A DNA stretch of 64,000 nucleotides. Source: Streptomyces toxytricini (lineage in GTDB: Bacteria; Actinomycetota; Actinomycetes; Streptomycetales; Streptomycetaceae). The DNA is taken from contig NZ_BMTY01000030.1 of NCBI RefSeq assembly GCF_014649915.1, positions 1-64,000 on the forward strand, read 5' to 3'. Below, piece by piece: positions 16,530 to 25,747 of the stretch (positions within the stretch are counted from its first letter, which is position 1; each line of letters opens with the position of its first letter). The notes under the pieces were generated by a model. That model saw only the letters and a program-made list of their open reading frames with translations, searched no databases and was not told the origin of the DNA. The position numbers were made by a program, and so were the translations under genes.

Positions 16530-17843
16530 GTGCCGGGGGTGCGGGCCGCGGTGGGGCGGGTGTTCGGGGTGCGGGCGCGGATGCGGTGGGTGCATCTGGT
16601 GCTCGGCGGGGCGTTGCTGATGCCCTACTTCCTGCTGGCGCATGTCGCCGTGGGGGTCGCGGCCGGCGGGGTGAACCCGCTGGAATCCACGCCGCTGACG
16701 TTCGCCGCCTACGGCCTGTCCGTGCCGCTCGCCGCGGTGACCGGCGTGTTCGGGCCGGTCCGGCCGATGTCGGCGGGCGCCGTGCGGATGCTGTGCGGGG
16801 TGCCCGGGGAGCTGTTGGCCGAGGGGCCGGCCCGGTCCTGGGCGGCCCGCGGGAGGACCGCCGCCTGGTGGTCGCTGCACCTGGGCGTCGGGGCGGCCGT
16901 CGCGGGGATGAGCCTGGCGGTGCCGCCCATGGCGGTGGTGCTGGTCGCGGTGCCGGTGGTGCGGTCGCTGCGGGAGGCCCCGCTGTCGCTGGTCCACTTC
17001 CCCGACGACACCGCCTCCTGGCTGGCGCCGCTCCTGGGGGTCGGGATGCTGGCCGGGCTGGTCGTGGTCGCCGCGGCGGCGGGGGCGCTGCTGGCCCGGG
17101 CCGCGCCCGTGCTGCTCGGACCGACGGCCGCGGACCGGCTGGCCGCGGCGGAGGAGCGGGCCGCCGACCTCGCCGTGCGCAACCGGCTCGCCCGCGAGCT
17201 GCACGACGCCGTCGGGCACGCGCTGAGCGCGGTCACCCTCCAGGCGGTCGCCGCCCGCCGGGTCCTCGACCGGGACCCCGAGTTCGTCCGGGAGGCCCTC
17301 GCCGCCATCGAGGACACCGCCCGGCGGACCGTGGGCGAGCTGGACGGGGTGCTCGGCCTGCTGCGGGACGGCGACCCCGCCGGCCAGGCCGCCGCCGCGC
17401 CCGCTCCCACCCTCGCCTCCGACCTGGAGGGGCTGCTGGCCCGCACCCGGGCCGCCGGCACGGCCGTCACCGCCCGGCAGGAGCCGGGGCCCGCCGGGGA
17501 CTGGTCGCAGCTTCCCGCGATCGCGTCGCGGGAGGCGTACCGGATCGTGCAGGAGGGCCTCAGCAATGCCCTGCGGCACGGGGCCGGGCCCGTCGAACTG
17601 CGGATCGCCGTCCGCAAGGCCCCGAACGGCGGCCCCGGCACCACCGCACACCGAGAACTGGAGATCACCATGACGAATCCGCCCGGGGCCGCAGCAGGCC
17701 CCTCCCCGCGCACCACCGGCGGCCGCGGCCTGCACGGGGCCGCCGAACGGGCCCGGCTCCTCGGCGGCAGCGTCGAGGCCGGGCGACACGACGGCCTGTG
17801 GCGGCTGCGGGCCGTCCTCCCGCTCGGTGGGAGCGGCCGATGA
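16530..17843 (+). CDS. Sensor histidine kinase (NarL/HisKA_3 type)
   Basis: 437 residues, GTG start. N-terminal half with about four to five membrane segments (VHLVLGGALLMPYFLLAHV, GLVVVAAAAGALLARAA) and no large extracellular domain. Then the HisKA_3 phosphoacceptor RLARELHDAVGHALSAVT, dimerisation helices, and an ATPase domain with the N box EAYRIVQEGLSNALRHG and the G box GGRGLHGAAERARLLGGS. An insertion of variable sequence (RKAPNGGPGTTAHREL) sits inside the ATPase domain. The stop overlaps the regulator start (ATGA), so the pair is translationally coupled. Signal unknown, probably membrane-sensed. Confidence 0.92.
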   Translation: MPGVRAAVGRVFGVRARMRWVHLVLGGALLMPYFLLAHVAVGVAAGGVNPLESTPLTFAAYGLSVPLAAVTGVFGPVRPMSAGAVRMLCGVPGELLAEGPARSWAARGRTAAWWSLHLGVGAAVAGMSLAVPPMAVVLVAVPVVRSLREAPLSLVHFPDDTASWLAPLLGVGMLAGLVVVAAAAGALLARAAPVLLGPTAADRLAAAEERAADLAVRNRLARELHDAVGHALSAVTLQAVAARRVLDRDPEFVREALAAIEDTARRTVGELDGVLGLLRDGDPAGQAAAAPAPTLASDLEGLLARTRAAGTAVTARQEPGPAGDWSQLPAIASREAYRIVQEGLSNALRHGAGPVELRIAVRKAPNGGPGTTAHRELEITMTNPPGAAAGPSPRTTGGRGLHGAAERARLLGGSVEAGRHDGLWRLRAVLPLGGSGR

Positions 17844-18505
17844 GCCGGCCCCCGCTGCGCATCGTCCTCGCCGACGACGAGCGCATGGTCCGCACCGCCC
17901 TGCGCGTCATCCTCGACGCCGAGCCCGACCTGGAGGTCGTCGGGGAGGCCGCCGACGGCGCCGAGGCGGTGACCGCCGTCCGCACCCTCGCGCCGGACGT
18001 GGTGCTGATGGACGTCCGAATGCCCGGCATCGACGGCATACGGGCCACGGAGCGGATCCTGGCCGGCGCGGCCGAGCCGCCCAGGATCCTCGTCGTCACC
18101 ACGTTCGAGAACGACGCCTACGTGTACGACGCGCTGCGCGCCGGCGCCGCCGGGTTCCTGCTGAAGCGGGCCGACCCCGACGAGCTGGTCGGTGCGGTGC
18201 GGCTGGTCGCCCGCGGCGACTCGCTGCTCTTCCCCGAGGCCGTCCGCACGCTCGCCGCGAACCACGCGGCCGCCGCGGCGGCCGGGACGGCGGCCTGGGT
18301 GGCCCGGCTCACGGACCGGGAGGCCGACGTGCTCCGGCTGATCGCCGGCGGGCTGTCGAACGCCGAGATCGGCGCCCGCCTCGGCGTCGGCGCCCAGACC
18401 GTCAAGACGCACGTGGCGGCGGTCCTCGCCAAGACGGGCTCCCGCGACCGCACCCAGGCGGTCATCGCCGCCTACGAAGGGGGCTTCGTGATGAGAAAGG
18501 CCTGA
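17840..18505 (+). CDS. NarL/LuxR-type response regulator
   Basis: 221 residues. Receiver domain with IVLADDERMVRTALRVIL, phosphoacceptor Asp58 in VVLMDVRMPGIDG, Thr in ILVVTTFEND and Lys in GFLLKRADPDELV. C-terminal LuxR helix-turn-helix LTDREADVLRLIAGGLSNAE with VGAQTVKTHVAAVLAKTG. Cognate partner of the overlapping kinase. It probably regulates its own operon or the upstream membrane protein gene; no site identified. Confidence 0.94.
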   Translation: MSRPPLRIVLADDERMVRTALRVILDAEPDLEVVGEAADGAEAVTAVRTLAPDVVLMDVRMPGIDGIRATERILAGAAEPPRILVVTTFENDAYVYDALRAGAAGFLLKRADPDELVGAVRLVARGDSLLFPEAVRTLAANHAAAAAAGTAAWVARLTDREADVLRLIAGGLSNAEIGARLGVGAQTVKTHVAAVLAKTGSRDRTQAVIAAYEGGFVMRKA

Positions 18506-18567
18506 GAAACGGGCCACACTCGGGCCGGGGAGGAACGTACGGGGGCCGTCGAGCGTCCTTTCGGGAG

Positions 18568-20016
18568 ATGAACAAGACGATCAGGCGTGCGTCGGTCTTC
18601 TGCCTGCTCCTGGTGCTGGCCCTGTTGGTCCGGGTCACCTGGGTGCAGGCCTACCAAGGCCAGGCCCTCGCAGACAACGAGCACAACCGCCGGAACCTCC
18701 TCGGGCAGTACGAGAACCCGCTGGGGAACATCATCGTGGGCGGAGAGGCGATCACCGGCTCCGTCAAGACCGGCGGGAAGGACTTCGCGTACAAGCGGAC
18801 TTACACGAACGGGGAGCTCTACGCCCCCATCACCGGCTTCAGTTCGCAGGCCTTCGGGACGAGCATGCTCGAAGGCGTCTACAAGAAGGTCCTCAACGGC
18901 TCGGACGACCGCCTGAAGACCGTCATGGACCTGCTGCTCAACAAGCGGGCCTCGCCGGGCAACGTCATCACCACCATCGACAAGGACGTCCAGAAGGCGG
19001 CCTGGGACGCGCTCCAGGGCAAGCAGGGCTCCGCCGTCGCGATCGACCCGAAGACCGGCGAGATCCTCGCCATGGTGAACAACCCGTCCTTCGACCCCGG
19101 CCGCATCGCCGGCGCCAACGACAAGGAGGCGTGGGCCGAGCTGTCCGCCGACAACGGCAAGGCGATGGAGAACGTCGCGCTGCGCAAGCCGCAGGCGCCG
19201 GGCTCCACCTTCAAGCTGGTCACCTTGGCCGCGGCCATCGAGAACGGGCTCGTCACCAACGTCGACGCCCCGACCGGCATCCCCGACCCCTACACGATCC
19301 CCGGGACCAAGACGCTGCTTCCCAGCGAGGCCGGCTCCGCCGCCTGCAACGGCGTCTCGGCGCGCGTCGCGATGAGGCTGTCCTGCAACAACGTCTTCGC
19401 CGAGCTCGCCTCCAAGCTGGGCCAGGACAAGATGCGGGCGATGGCGGAGAAGCTCGGCTTCAACACGAACGCGGAGACCCCCGTCACCACGCGCGTGCCG
19501 AGCAAGTACCCGTCCGCGAAGATGTCCGTCGACCAGGTCGCGCAGACCGGCATCGGCCAGTTCGACGTGCAGGCGACCCCGCTGCAGATGGCGATGGTGA
19601 CCGCCGCGATCGAGAACGACGGCAAGCTCGTCGCCCCGCACTCGGTCTCCGAGGTGACCGACGCGGGCGGCAGCGTGCTGGAGAGCTTCAAGAACCCCAA
19701 GACGCAGCAGGCCATGAACGCCAAGACCGCCTCGATGCTGCGCGACGTCATGAAGACCGTCGCGACCGAGGGCGGCGGCAAGCCCGCGCAGGTGTCGGGC
19801 GCCGAGGTCGGCGGCAAGACCGGCACCGCCCAGCGCGGCGTGAAGAACAACCTGCCGCCGCTCGCCTGGTTCACCTCGTACGGCAAGGCGAAGGGCAAGC
19901 AGATCGCCGTGGCCGTGGTGATCGAGAACTCCGACACCGACCGGTCCGAGATCGGCGGCGGCCGCCTCGCGGCCCCCGTCGCGCAGAAGATGATGGAGGC
20001 CTGGCTGAAGAAGTAG
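18568..20016 (+). CDS. Class B penicillin-binding protein (PbpA-like)
   Basis: 482 residues with an N-terminal anchor (VFCLLLVLALLVRVTWVQA), a short PBP dimerisation region (NPLGNIIVGGEAITGS, YTNGELYAPITGFSS) and the transpeptidase domain: SxxK as PGSTFKL (about Ser213), SxN as LSCNN (about 271) and KTG as GGKTGTA (about 416). It cross-links peptidoglycan at the outer membrane face. The size and short pedestal match actinobacterial PbpA, often a paralogue near division or sporulation functions. It stands alone here: no rodA/ftsW, FHA or serine/threonine kinase gene beside it. Confidence 0.92.
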   Translation: MNKTIRRASVFCLLLVLALLVRVTWVQAYQGQALADNEHNRRNLLGQYENPLGNIIVGGEAITGSVKTGGKDFAYKRTYTNGELYAPITGFSSQAFGTSMLEGVYKKVLNGSDDRLKTVMDLLLNKRASPGNVITTIDKDVQKAAWDALQGKQGSAVAIDPKTGEILAMVNNPSFDPGRIAGANDKEAWAELSADNGKAMENVALRKPQAPGSTFKLVTLAAAIENGLVTNVDAPTGIPDPYTIPGTKTLLPSEAGSAACNGVSARVAMRLSCNNVFAELASKLGQDKMRAMAEKLGFNTNAETPVTTRVPSKYPSAKMSVDQVAQTGIGQFDVQATPLQMAMVTAAIENDGKLVAPHSVSEVTDAGGSVLESFKNPKTQQAMNAKTASMLRDVMKTVATEGGGKPAQVSGAEVGGKTGTAQRGVKNNLPPLAWFTSYGKAKGKQIAVAVVIENSDTDRSEIGGGRLAAPVAQKMMEAWLKK

Positions 20017-20161
20017 GCGGCCGACGCGTCTCGGCCCCGGCCCCGCCCCGGCCCGTCCGGGGAATGAGATGTTCCGGCCGGTTGTTGAAGGCGAAACCGC
20101 CGCGGTCCCGCCGGCCGCGGCGTCCGCCAGCCCTTCCGCAACCGGAAAGAGAAGAAGGAAC

Positions 20162-20869
20162 ATGCGCGTCGAGATCTGGTCGGATGTGGCCTGCCCCTGG
20201 TGTTACGTCGGAAAGGCCCGCTTCGCCAAGGGGCTCGCCGCGTTCGCGCACCGGGACCGGGTCGAGGTCGTCTTCCGCTCCTTCGAGCTCGACCCGAACA
20301 GCCCCAAGGGCAGCAGCACCCCCGTCGTCGAGATGCTGGCCAGGAAGTACGGCCGCACCCTCGAAGAGGCCCGCGGCATGGAGGAGCACGTCGCGGCCGC
20401 GGCCCGCGCCGAGGGCCTGGAGTACCGCACCGAGGGCCGCGACCACGGCAACACCTTCGACATCCACCGGCTGCTGCACCTGGCCGCCGAGCGCGGCCTG
20501 CAGGAGGAGCTCCTCGACGGGGCGTTCCGGGCCAACTTCGCCGAGGACCGGTCCGTCTTCGACCCGGAGGTCCTCGCCGCCGTCGCCGTCGAGGCCGGCT
20601 TGGACGAGGACGAGGTCCGCGGCGTCCTCGCGGACGGCACCGCCTACGCCGCGCAGGTCCGCGCCGACGAGCGGGAGGCCGCGGAACTGGGTGCCAACGC
20701 GGTGCCGTTCTTCGTCCTGGACCGCCGCTACGGCATCTCCGGCGGCCAGCCCGCCGAGGTGTTCACCCGCGCCCTGGAGCAGGCCTGGGAGGGCCGCGAG
20801 GCCGCGGAGCCGGCCCCGGCCGCCGACGCGTGCGACGCGGACGGCGCGTGCGCCGTCCCGCAGGCCTGA
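20162..20869 (+). CDS. DsbA family oxidoreductase, FrnE type
   Basis: 235 residues, cytoplasmic, with AAGGA upstream of the ATG. Thioredoxin-fold DsbA/FrnE: IWSDVACPWCYVGKARF carries the CPWC active site, then FRSFELDPNSP, GNTFDIHRLLHLAAERG and VPFFVLDRRYGISGGQP with the cis-Pro. FrnE-like proteins are disulfide isomerases or 2-hydroxychromene-2-carboxylate isomerase-like enzymes, some linked to oxidative stress. The tail DACDADGACAV adds two extra cysteines, which resemble the regulatory C-terminal Cys pair of Deinococcus FrnE. Stand-alone gene. Confidence 0.9.
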   Translation: MRVEIWSDVACPWCYVGKARFAKGLAAFAHRDRVEVVFRSFELDPNSPKGSSTPVVEMLARKYGRTLEEARGMEEHVAAAARAEGLEYRTEGRDHGNTFDIHRLLHLAAERGLQEELLDGAFRANFAEDRSVFDPEVLAAVAVEAGLDEDEVRGVLADGTAYAAQVRADEREAAELGANAVPFFVLDRRYGISGGQPAEVFTRALEQAWEGREAAEPAPAADACDADGACAVPQA

Positions 20870-20921
20870 CGCGCCGCCGCCCCGACGCACGCCGCCCCGA
20901 CGCACGCCGCACCCGAGGCAC

Positions 20922-20963
20922 GCCGCCCTCCGCCACCGCCGATGCGCGGTGGGGGAGGGCGGC
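20922..20963. terminator. Bidirectional terminator
   Basis: Long stem GCCGCCCTCC with GCCACCGC pairing across to GCGGTGG and GAGGGCGGC, between the convergent FrnE-type and aminotransferase genes. Just before it lie three imperfect copies of GACGCACGCCGCCCC (20880-20920). Confidence 0.7.
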
Positions 20964-20978
20964 GCGGCGTGCGCGGAT

Positions 20979-22061
20979 TCAGTGCGCCGCCGACTCCCAG
21001 GCAGCGTCGGCCGCGTCCAAGGCCGCGGCCGGGTCCGCCGACAGCGCCGTCGCCAGCGCGGTCAGGCAGGCGCGCACCGCCGCCGGCGAGGCGGCCGCAC
21101 CGTAGTGGTTGACCCGCAGCATCTCCCGGGCCAGCGCACCGCCGCCCGCCGCGAGCGGCGCCTGCGGGTCCGCGGCCAGCGCCTCGGCCGCCACCGCCGA
21201 GGCGTCCGCCACGCGCAGCGTCGTCGCCACCGGAGCCGCCTCCGCCGCCCGCTGCACGTACGGGGCGAGCCCGAGGGCCTCCGCGCCCGCCCGGGTCGCC
21301 GCCGCGGCCGCCGCGTGGCGGGCCTGCACGGCCGGCAGCCCCTCGGCCGCGATCCGGTCCAGGCAGGCCTCCAGCGCCAGCATCTCCAGCTGCGCCGGCG
21401 CGTGCAGCAGCGTCCGGCGCCCGCCGTCGATCCAGCGCTCCTTCCAGTCCAGCAGGGACAGGTACGAGCGGCGCGGCGCCGCGGGGTTCTCCGCGAACCG
21501 CTCCCACGCCCGCTCCGACACCGACACCGCGGACACGCCGGCCGGTCCGCCCATCGCCTTCTGCGCCCCGATCACGCACAGGTCGACGCCCCACGCGTCG
21601 GTCTGCAGCGGCTCCGCGGCGACCGAGGCCACCGCGTCCAGCATGAACAGCGCCCCGTGGGCCCGTACCGCCTCGCCGATCTCCGCCACCGGGTTGGTGT
21701 TGCCGGTCGCCGCCTCCGCGTGCACCAGTGACACGAAGTCGATGCGCGGGTGCGCGGCCAGCGCCGCGGCCACCTGCTCGGCGGCCACCGCGGTGTCGAA
21801 CGGCACCTCCAGGTCCACCACCTCGGCCCCGCAGTCGCGCAGCCAGTTGCCGAACGTGGTCCCGTACGGACCCGTGACCACGTTCAGCGCGGCCGAGCCG
21901 GGCCGGGCGCCCGAGCGGATGCAGCCCTCCAGCGGCAGCAGCGCCTCGCCTTGCGTGATCACCACGTCCTGCCGGGTGTCGAGCAGGTCCGCGACCCGCC
22001 GCTCGATCGACGCGAAGCGCTCCGCGGTCAGCGGCGGCAGGTCCAGGAAGGGGTGGTTCAC
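20979..22061 (-). CDS. Class V PLP-dependent aminotransferase
   Basis: 360 residues, start GTG at 22061 (VNHPFLDLPPLTAERFASIE). Fold type I class V layout: TGPYGTTFGNWLRDCGAEV (phosphate-binding loop region), SLVHAEAATGNTNPVAEIGE, FMLDAVASVAAEPLQTD, and the PLP lysine in LCVIGAQKAMGGPAG. Closest to the alanine-glyoxylate/serine-pyruvate aminotransferase group; it may act on a phosphonate or small amino acid. Substrate not determined. Divergent from an amidohydrolase over 66 bp. Confidence 0.85.
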   Translation of the reverse strand: MNHPFLDLPPLTAERFASIERRVADLLDTRQDVVITQGEALLPLEGCIRSGARPGSAALNVVTGPYGTTFGNWLRDCGAEVVDLEVPFDTAVAAEQVAAALAAHPRIDFVSLVHAEAATGNTNPVAEIGEAVRAHGALFMLDAVASVAAEPLQTDAWGVDLCVIGAQKAMGGPAGVSAVSVSERAWERFAENPAAPRRSYLSLLDWKERWIDGGRRTLLHAPAQLEMLALEACLDRIAAEGLPAVQARHAAAAAATRAGAEALGLAPYVQRAAEAAPVATTLRVADASAVAAEALAADPQAPLAAGGGALAREMLRVNHYGAAASPAAVRACLTALATALSADPAAALDAADAAWESAAH

Positions 22062-22127
22062 GGGGTGCTCTCTCTTCGTGCGGGGACTACCCGGGAAGCC
22101 TATCCAGGGCGCACGTACAGTTCGGTC
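22062..22127. promoter_or_regulatory. Short divergent promoter region
   Basis: 66 bp separate the aminotransferase and amidohydrolase start codons, so both promoters must lie here or overlap the genes. No clear inverted repeat seen. Confidence 0.4.
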
Positions 22128-23216
22128 ATGACGGATGACGTGCTGCATGTGAAGGGACGCGTGCTCGTCGGGCCCGACGACGTCCGCGACGAGCTGTGGG
22201 TGGTCGGCGGCCGGATCTCCTACGAGCGCCCGCCCGGCGCCCGCGACACCACCGCCGTGTCCGGCTGGGTGCTGCCCGGCCTCGTCGACGCGCACTGCCA
22301 CGTGGGGCTCGACGCCCACGGCCCCGTCGACGCCGGGACCGCCGAACGGCAGGCGCTGACCGACCGCGACGCGGGCACCCTGCTCATCCGCGACGCCGGG
22401 TCCCCCTCCGACACCCGCTGGATCGACGACCGCGACGACCTCCCGAAGATCATCCGGGCGGGGCGGCACATCGCCCGCACCCGCCGCTACATCCGCAACT
22501 ACGCACACGAGATCGAGCCGGCCGACCTCGTCGCGTACGTCGGCCGCGAGGCCCGCCGCGGCGACGGCTGGGTGAAGCTGGTCGGCGACTGGATCGACCG
22601 CGACGCCGGCGACCTCACGGCCTGCTGGCCCCGCACCGAAGTCGAGGCCGCCATCGCCGAGGCGCACCGGCTGGGCGCCCGGGTCACCGCCCACTGCTTC
22701 GCCGAGGACTCGCTGCGCGACCTCGTCGAAGCGGGCATCGACTGCATCGAGCACGCCACCGGACTGACCGAGGACACCATCCCGCTGTTCGCGGAGCGCG
22801 GGGTGGCCATCGTCCCGACGCTGGTGAACATCGCGACGTTCCCCAAGCTCGCGGCCGGCGGCGACGCCAAGTTCCCCCGCTGGTCGGCGCACATGCGGCG
22901 GCTGCACGAGCGGCGGTACGACACGGTCCGCTCCGCCTGGGACGCCGGCATCCCCGTCTACGTGGGCACCGACGCGGGCGGCTCCCTGCCGCACGGGCTC
23001 GTCGCCGACGAGGTCGGGGAGCTGGTGCGCGCCGGGATCCCGCCGCTGGACGCCCTGTCGGCGACGGCGTGGGCGGCGCGCGAGTGGCTGGGAAGGCCCG
23101 GCCTCACCGAGGGAGCCCCCGCGGACCTCGTCGTCTACGCGACGGACCCGCGCGCCGACGTACGGGCACTGGCGCAGCCGCTGCGGGTCGTGGTGAACGG
23201 CACGGTCCGCGCCTGA
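22128..23216 (+). CDS. Imidazolonepropionase-like amidohydrolase
   Basis: 362 residues. Amidohydrolase superfamily with metal ligands in LPGLVDAHCHVGLDAHG (HxH), Lys in DGWVKLVGDWID, His in VTAHCFAEDSL and IEHATGL, and Asp in VYVGTDAGGSLPHGL. The N- and C-terminal beta-sandwich is present (VLVGPDDVRDELWVVGGRI; GAPADLVVYATDPRADV). It hydrolyses a cyclic amide, imide or amidine. The substrate is unknown; the neighbouring aminotransferase may share a pathway, but this is only context. Confidence 0.88.
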   Translation: MTDDVLHVKGRVLVGPDDVRDELWVVGGRISYERPPGARDTTAVSGWVLPGLVDAHCHVGLDAHGPVDAGTAERQALTDRDAGTLLIRDAGSPSDTRWIDDRDDLPKIIRAGRHIARTRRYIRNYAHEIEPADLVAYVGREARRGDGWVKLVGDWIDRDAGDLTACWPRTEVEAAIAEAHRLGARVTAHCFAEDSLRDLVEAGIDCIEHATGLTEDTIPLFAERGVAIVPTLVNIATFPKLAAGGDAKFPRWSAHMRRLHERRYDTVRSAWDAGIPVYVGTDAGGSLPHGLVADEVGELVRAGIPPLDALSATAWAAREWLGRPGLTEGAPADLVVYATDPRADVRALAQPLRVVVNGTVRA

Positions 23217-23533
23217 CCGGCCGGATCTCCCGGCAATGTCACCGGGTTGACGCGGCGTGACGCGGACGGCCCGCCGGTCGTTGGAGATGGCCGCGCGGGC
23301 CGCAGCGCGGTGGCGCCACCCGTGGGAGTGTGGCGGAAAAGAACTCCCGTTCCGCATGATGCGGAAGCAATCGAATACATGGAGGGAAACCACCCTTTGG
23401 GGTGAACTCACCGCAGGTGGCTGTTCGTTCACTCTCCGTGCGTAAAAAATTCCCCGGGTAACAGGCCGCCCGGCGCGCGATGTCCCCCATTGGCTGCGCG
23501 GGCGGCCCCCATCTCCCCGGGGGTTCCACCACC
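23217..23533. other. 317-bp intergenic region with perfect palindrome
   Basis: Between the amidohydrolase and the LAETG protein gene. It holds TTCCGCAT-G-ATGCGGAA (23350-23366), a perfect 8-bp inverted repeat with a 1-bp centre, typical of a dimeric regulator site, followed by an AT-richer stretch (GTAAAAAATTCC near 23443-23454) that could hold the promoter. Short open frames here lack third-position bias and are not called. Confidence 0.6.
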
Positions 23534-24481
23534 TTGAACCGCTACACCTTCCGCATGCCCGCGGCCGCCCTGCTCGCCACGGGCGCGGTCGCCCTCCTCG
23601 CCGCCCCGCCCGCCCACGCCACGGGCGGCGCGGGAACCGCGGCCGGCGGCGACGGCCGGGCCGACGCCGCCGTCCTGCGCGCCGGACTCGACGTGGGCCT
23701 GCTCAACAAGGCCGTCCACGTCCCCCTGAAGACCGCCCTCAACGAGGTCAGCGCCCCGGCCTCCGCCCAGAAGACCGCCCTGTCCGTCACCCTGGACGGC
23801 GTCGAGGGCGGCCGGCCGGTCCACATCCTCAAGGCCGACGCCGCCACCTCCAAGGCCACCGCCGGCCGCGGCCGCGCCGAGGCGGAGGCCAACCTCGCGC
23901 GCGCCCGCGTCCACCTGCCCGGCCTCCCCGCCCTGTCGCTGATCGAAGTGGAGAAGGCCACCTCCAAAGCGGTGTGCGAGGCCGGGCGAAAGCCGTCCGC
24001 CACCTCCAACGTGCTGGGCTCCGTCACCGTCCTCGGCAAGAAGGCCACCCTGTCCGCGGGAGGACCCACCAAGGTCGAGGTGCCGAAGGTCGGCATGGTC
24101 AGCCTGGAGCTCTCCGGCACGGAGACGACCTCCTCCACCGCCGCCGCGGCCGCGCTCCGGCTGAAGGTGTCCGTCAACCCGCTCGACCTGAACGTCGCCC
24201 AGGTCGAGGGCGAGGTCGTCCTCGCCGAGGCGCGCTGCCAGTCCCCGGCCGGGCCGCCGCCCTCCTCCGCCGCCCCCGAGCCCTCCGGCGGCGGAATGAC
24301 CGCCACGCCCGACGTCAAGCCGCAGACCGGGGCCTCCGGGACCGGCGCCGCCATCACGGGCGACGCCAACCTGGCGGAAACCGGCGGCAGTTCGGCCACC
24401 CCGTGGGTCGCGGGCGGCGCGCTCGTCCTGCTCGGCCTCGGCGGCGTCGCACTCGTCGTCACCCGCCGCCGCTCCTCCTGA
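23534..24481 (+). CDS. LAETG-anchored surface protein, SCO1860 family
   Basis: 315 residues from TTG at 23534 (LNRYTFRMPAAALLATGAV), with a Sec signal cleaved near PAHATGG. The mature part is all-beta-like (VSVTLDGVEGGRPVHILKAD, LGKKATLSAGGPTKVEVPKV), with paired Cys, then a Pro/Ser/Gly-rich wall spacer. The C-terminus has NLAETGGSS, a hydrophobic segment (WVAGGALVLLGLGGVALVV) and a TRRRSS tail. LAxTG is the class E sortase signal of Streptomyces, so the protein should be wall-linked. Role unknown; I recall this family by the name SCO1860. No sortase gene in the window. Confidence 0.88.
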   Translation: MNRYTFRMPAAALLATGAVALLAAPPAHATGGAGTAAGGDGRADAAVLRAGLDVGLLNKAVHVPLKTALNEVSAPASAQKTALSVTLDGVEGGRPVHILKADAATSKATAGRGRAEAEANLARARVHLPGLPALSLIEVEKATSKAVCEAGRKPSATSNVLGSVTVLGKKATLSAGGPTKVEVPKVGMVSLELSGTETTSSTAAAAALRLKVSVNPLDLNVAQVEGEVVLAEARCQSPAGPPPSSAAPEPSGGGMTATPDVKPQTGASGTGAAITGDANLAETGGSSATPWVAGGALVLLGLGGVALVVTRRRSS

Positions 24482-24507
24482 CGCCCCCGCCGCGACCGGC
24501 GGGCGTC
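24480..24507. terminator. Bidirectional terminator between convergent genes
   Basis: GACGCCC (24480-24486) pairs with GGGCGTC (24501-24507), with an inner GCCG/CGGC stem. It spans the stop of the LAETG gene and the stop of the leftward CapA-like gene. Confidence 0.65.
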
Positions 24508-25747
24508 ACTTCACCGCGCGCACCAGCCCCTGCCCGCCGGCCCCGCGCGACAGCACGGCCTCGCTGATCTGCCGGTCGGCGGCGGCGTACTCGGAGCGCT
24601 TCGCGGCGCCCGCCCCGCCGCCGTCGGCCGTGCAGGACGTGCACACCACCCGGAACGGAGCGCCCCGGTCCGAGAACGAGGTCAGGTACTCGGCCTTCAC
24701 CACCTCCCAGCGGCCCGGATGCGCGGCCGCCGGCGCGAAGGTGAAGCGGGGGATGGACGACATGTTGCCGCGCAGCTTCTCCGGTTCGTAGAAGCTGGCG
24801 ATCTGATCGCCCATCCCGTACACCACCCACGTCCCGTTGACCTTCTCGTAGGGCTGCGGGACGTGGTTGTGCGTGCCGAGGATCAGATCGATGTCCGGGA
24901 GGCCGTCCGGGCCGCGGGAGGCGGTCAGCGCCTGCGCCAGCTCCTGCTGCTGCTTGTCGGGGGCCGTCTGCCACTCGGAGCCCCAGTGGATGCTGAGGAC
25001 GACGACGTGGGCGCCCGCGGCGCGCGCCGCGCGGGCGTCCGCGATGATCCGGTCCTTGTCGATCAGGTTCACGGCCCACGGCTTCCCGGCCGGCAGCGGG
25101 ATCCCGTTCGTGCCGTACGTGTAGTCCAGCTGGGCAACCGTCGCGCCGCCCGCGGAGAGCACCGCCGGGGCCTTCGCCTCCTCGGGCGTGCGCGCCGAGC
25201 CGACGTGCTTGATGCCGGCCCGGTCGAGGTGGTCGAGGGTGCGGACCAGGCCGTCCCACCCGTCGTCCAGGGTGTGGTTCGAGGCCGTCGAGCAGCTGTC
25301 GTAGCCGGCGTCCCGCAGCGCGTCGGCCAGCTGGTGCGGTGCCTTGAAGGCCGGGTATCCGGTGTAGGGGCCGCCGGGCCGGCCGTACGGTATCTCGTGG
25401 TGGCATATCGCCAGGTCGGCGGCCTCCACCACCGGCTTCACCCCGGCCAGTATCCTCCGGAAGTCGTGCCCGGCCCCGCTGCCGGCCGCATCGCTCGCGG
25501 CCTGCGCGATGATCGACGGGTACGGGATCGTGTCGCCCGTCGCGACGAGCGTGAACGGACGCGCCCCCGGCGGCGCCGACGGGCTCGCCGCGCCGCCCTC
25601 CGGCCGCCCGCCCGTGAGCCGCTGCTCCGCGGCCCCGCCCTTCTCGCCGGCCCCGCCGCCGAGAAGGGCGGGGCCGGCGAACACCGCCGCGGCCGCCACC
25701 GCGGCCAGCCCCGCAGCGGCCGCGCCCGCCTTCGCCGAAACCTTCAT
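24506..25747 (-). CDS. CapA family protein (PGA_cap/metallophosphatase fold)
   Basis: 413 residues, secreted or membrane-anchored. The ATG at 25747 follows a GGGGGGA site by 8 bp. N-terminal hydrophobic segment (AAAAGLAAVAAAAVFAGPALL). The domain holds the calcineurin-like pattern of CapA proteins: LVATGDTIPYPSI, AAFKAPHQLAD-type segment, SCSTASNHTLDDGWDGL, VVVLSIHWGSEWQ, DLILGTHNHVPQPYE and VVYGMGDQIASF. CapA proteins are linked to poly-gamma-glutamate capsule export, but no capB/capC homologue is near, so a wall or polymer hydrolase role is equally possible. Confidence 0.88.
   Translation of the reverse strand: MKVSAKAGAAAAGLAAVAAAAVFAGPALLGGGAGEKGGAAEQRLTGGRPEGGAASPSAPPGARPFTLVATGDTIPYPSIIAQAASDAAGSGAGHDFRRILAGVKPVVEAADLAICHHEIPYGRPGGPYTGYPAFKAPHQLADALRDAGYDSCSTASNHTLDDGWDGLVRTLDHLDRAGIKHVGSARTPEEAKAPAVLSAGGATVAQLDYTYGTNGIPLPAGKPWAVNLIDKDRIIADARAARAAGAHVVVLSIHWGSEWQTAPDKQQQELAQALTASRGPDGLPDIDLILGTHNHVPQPYEKVNGTWVVYGMGDQIASFYEPEKLRGNMSSIPRFTFAPAAAHPGRWEVVKAEYLTSFSDRGAPFRVVCTSCTADGGGAGAAKRSEYAAADRQISEAVLSRGAGGQGLVRAVK

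Noticed and set aside
15529..20016. Long frames antisense to the two-component and penicillin-binding protein genes
   Set aside because: They mirror strongly supported genes and contain no domain motifs.
23257..23445. A 62-codon rightward frame upstream of the LAETG gene
   Set aside because: It runs through the palindrome and AT-rich promoter-like DNA, has weak coding bias and no RBS.
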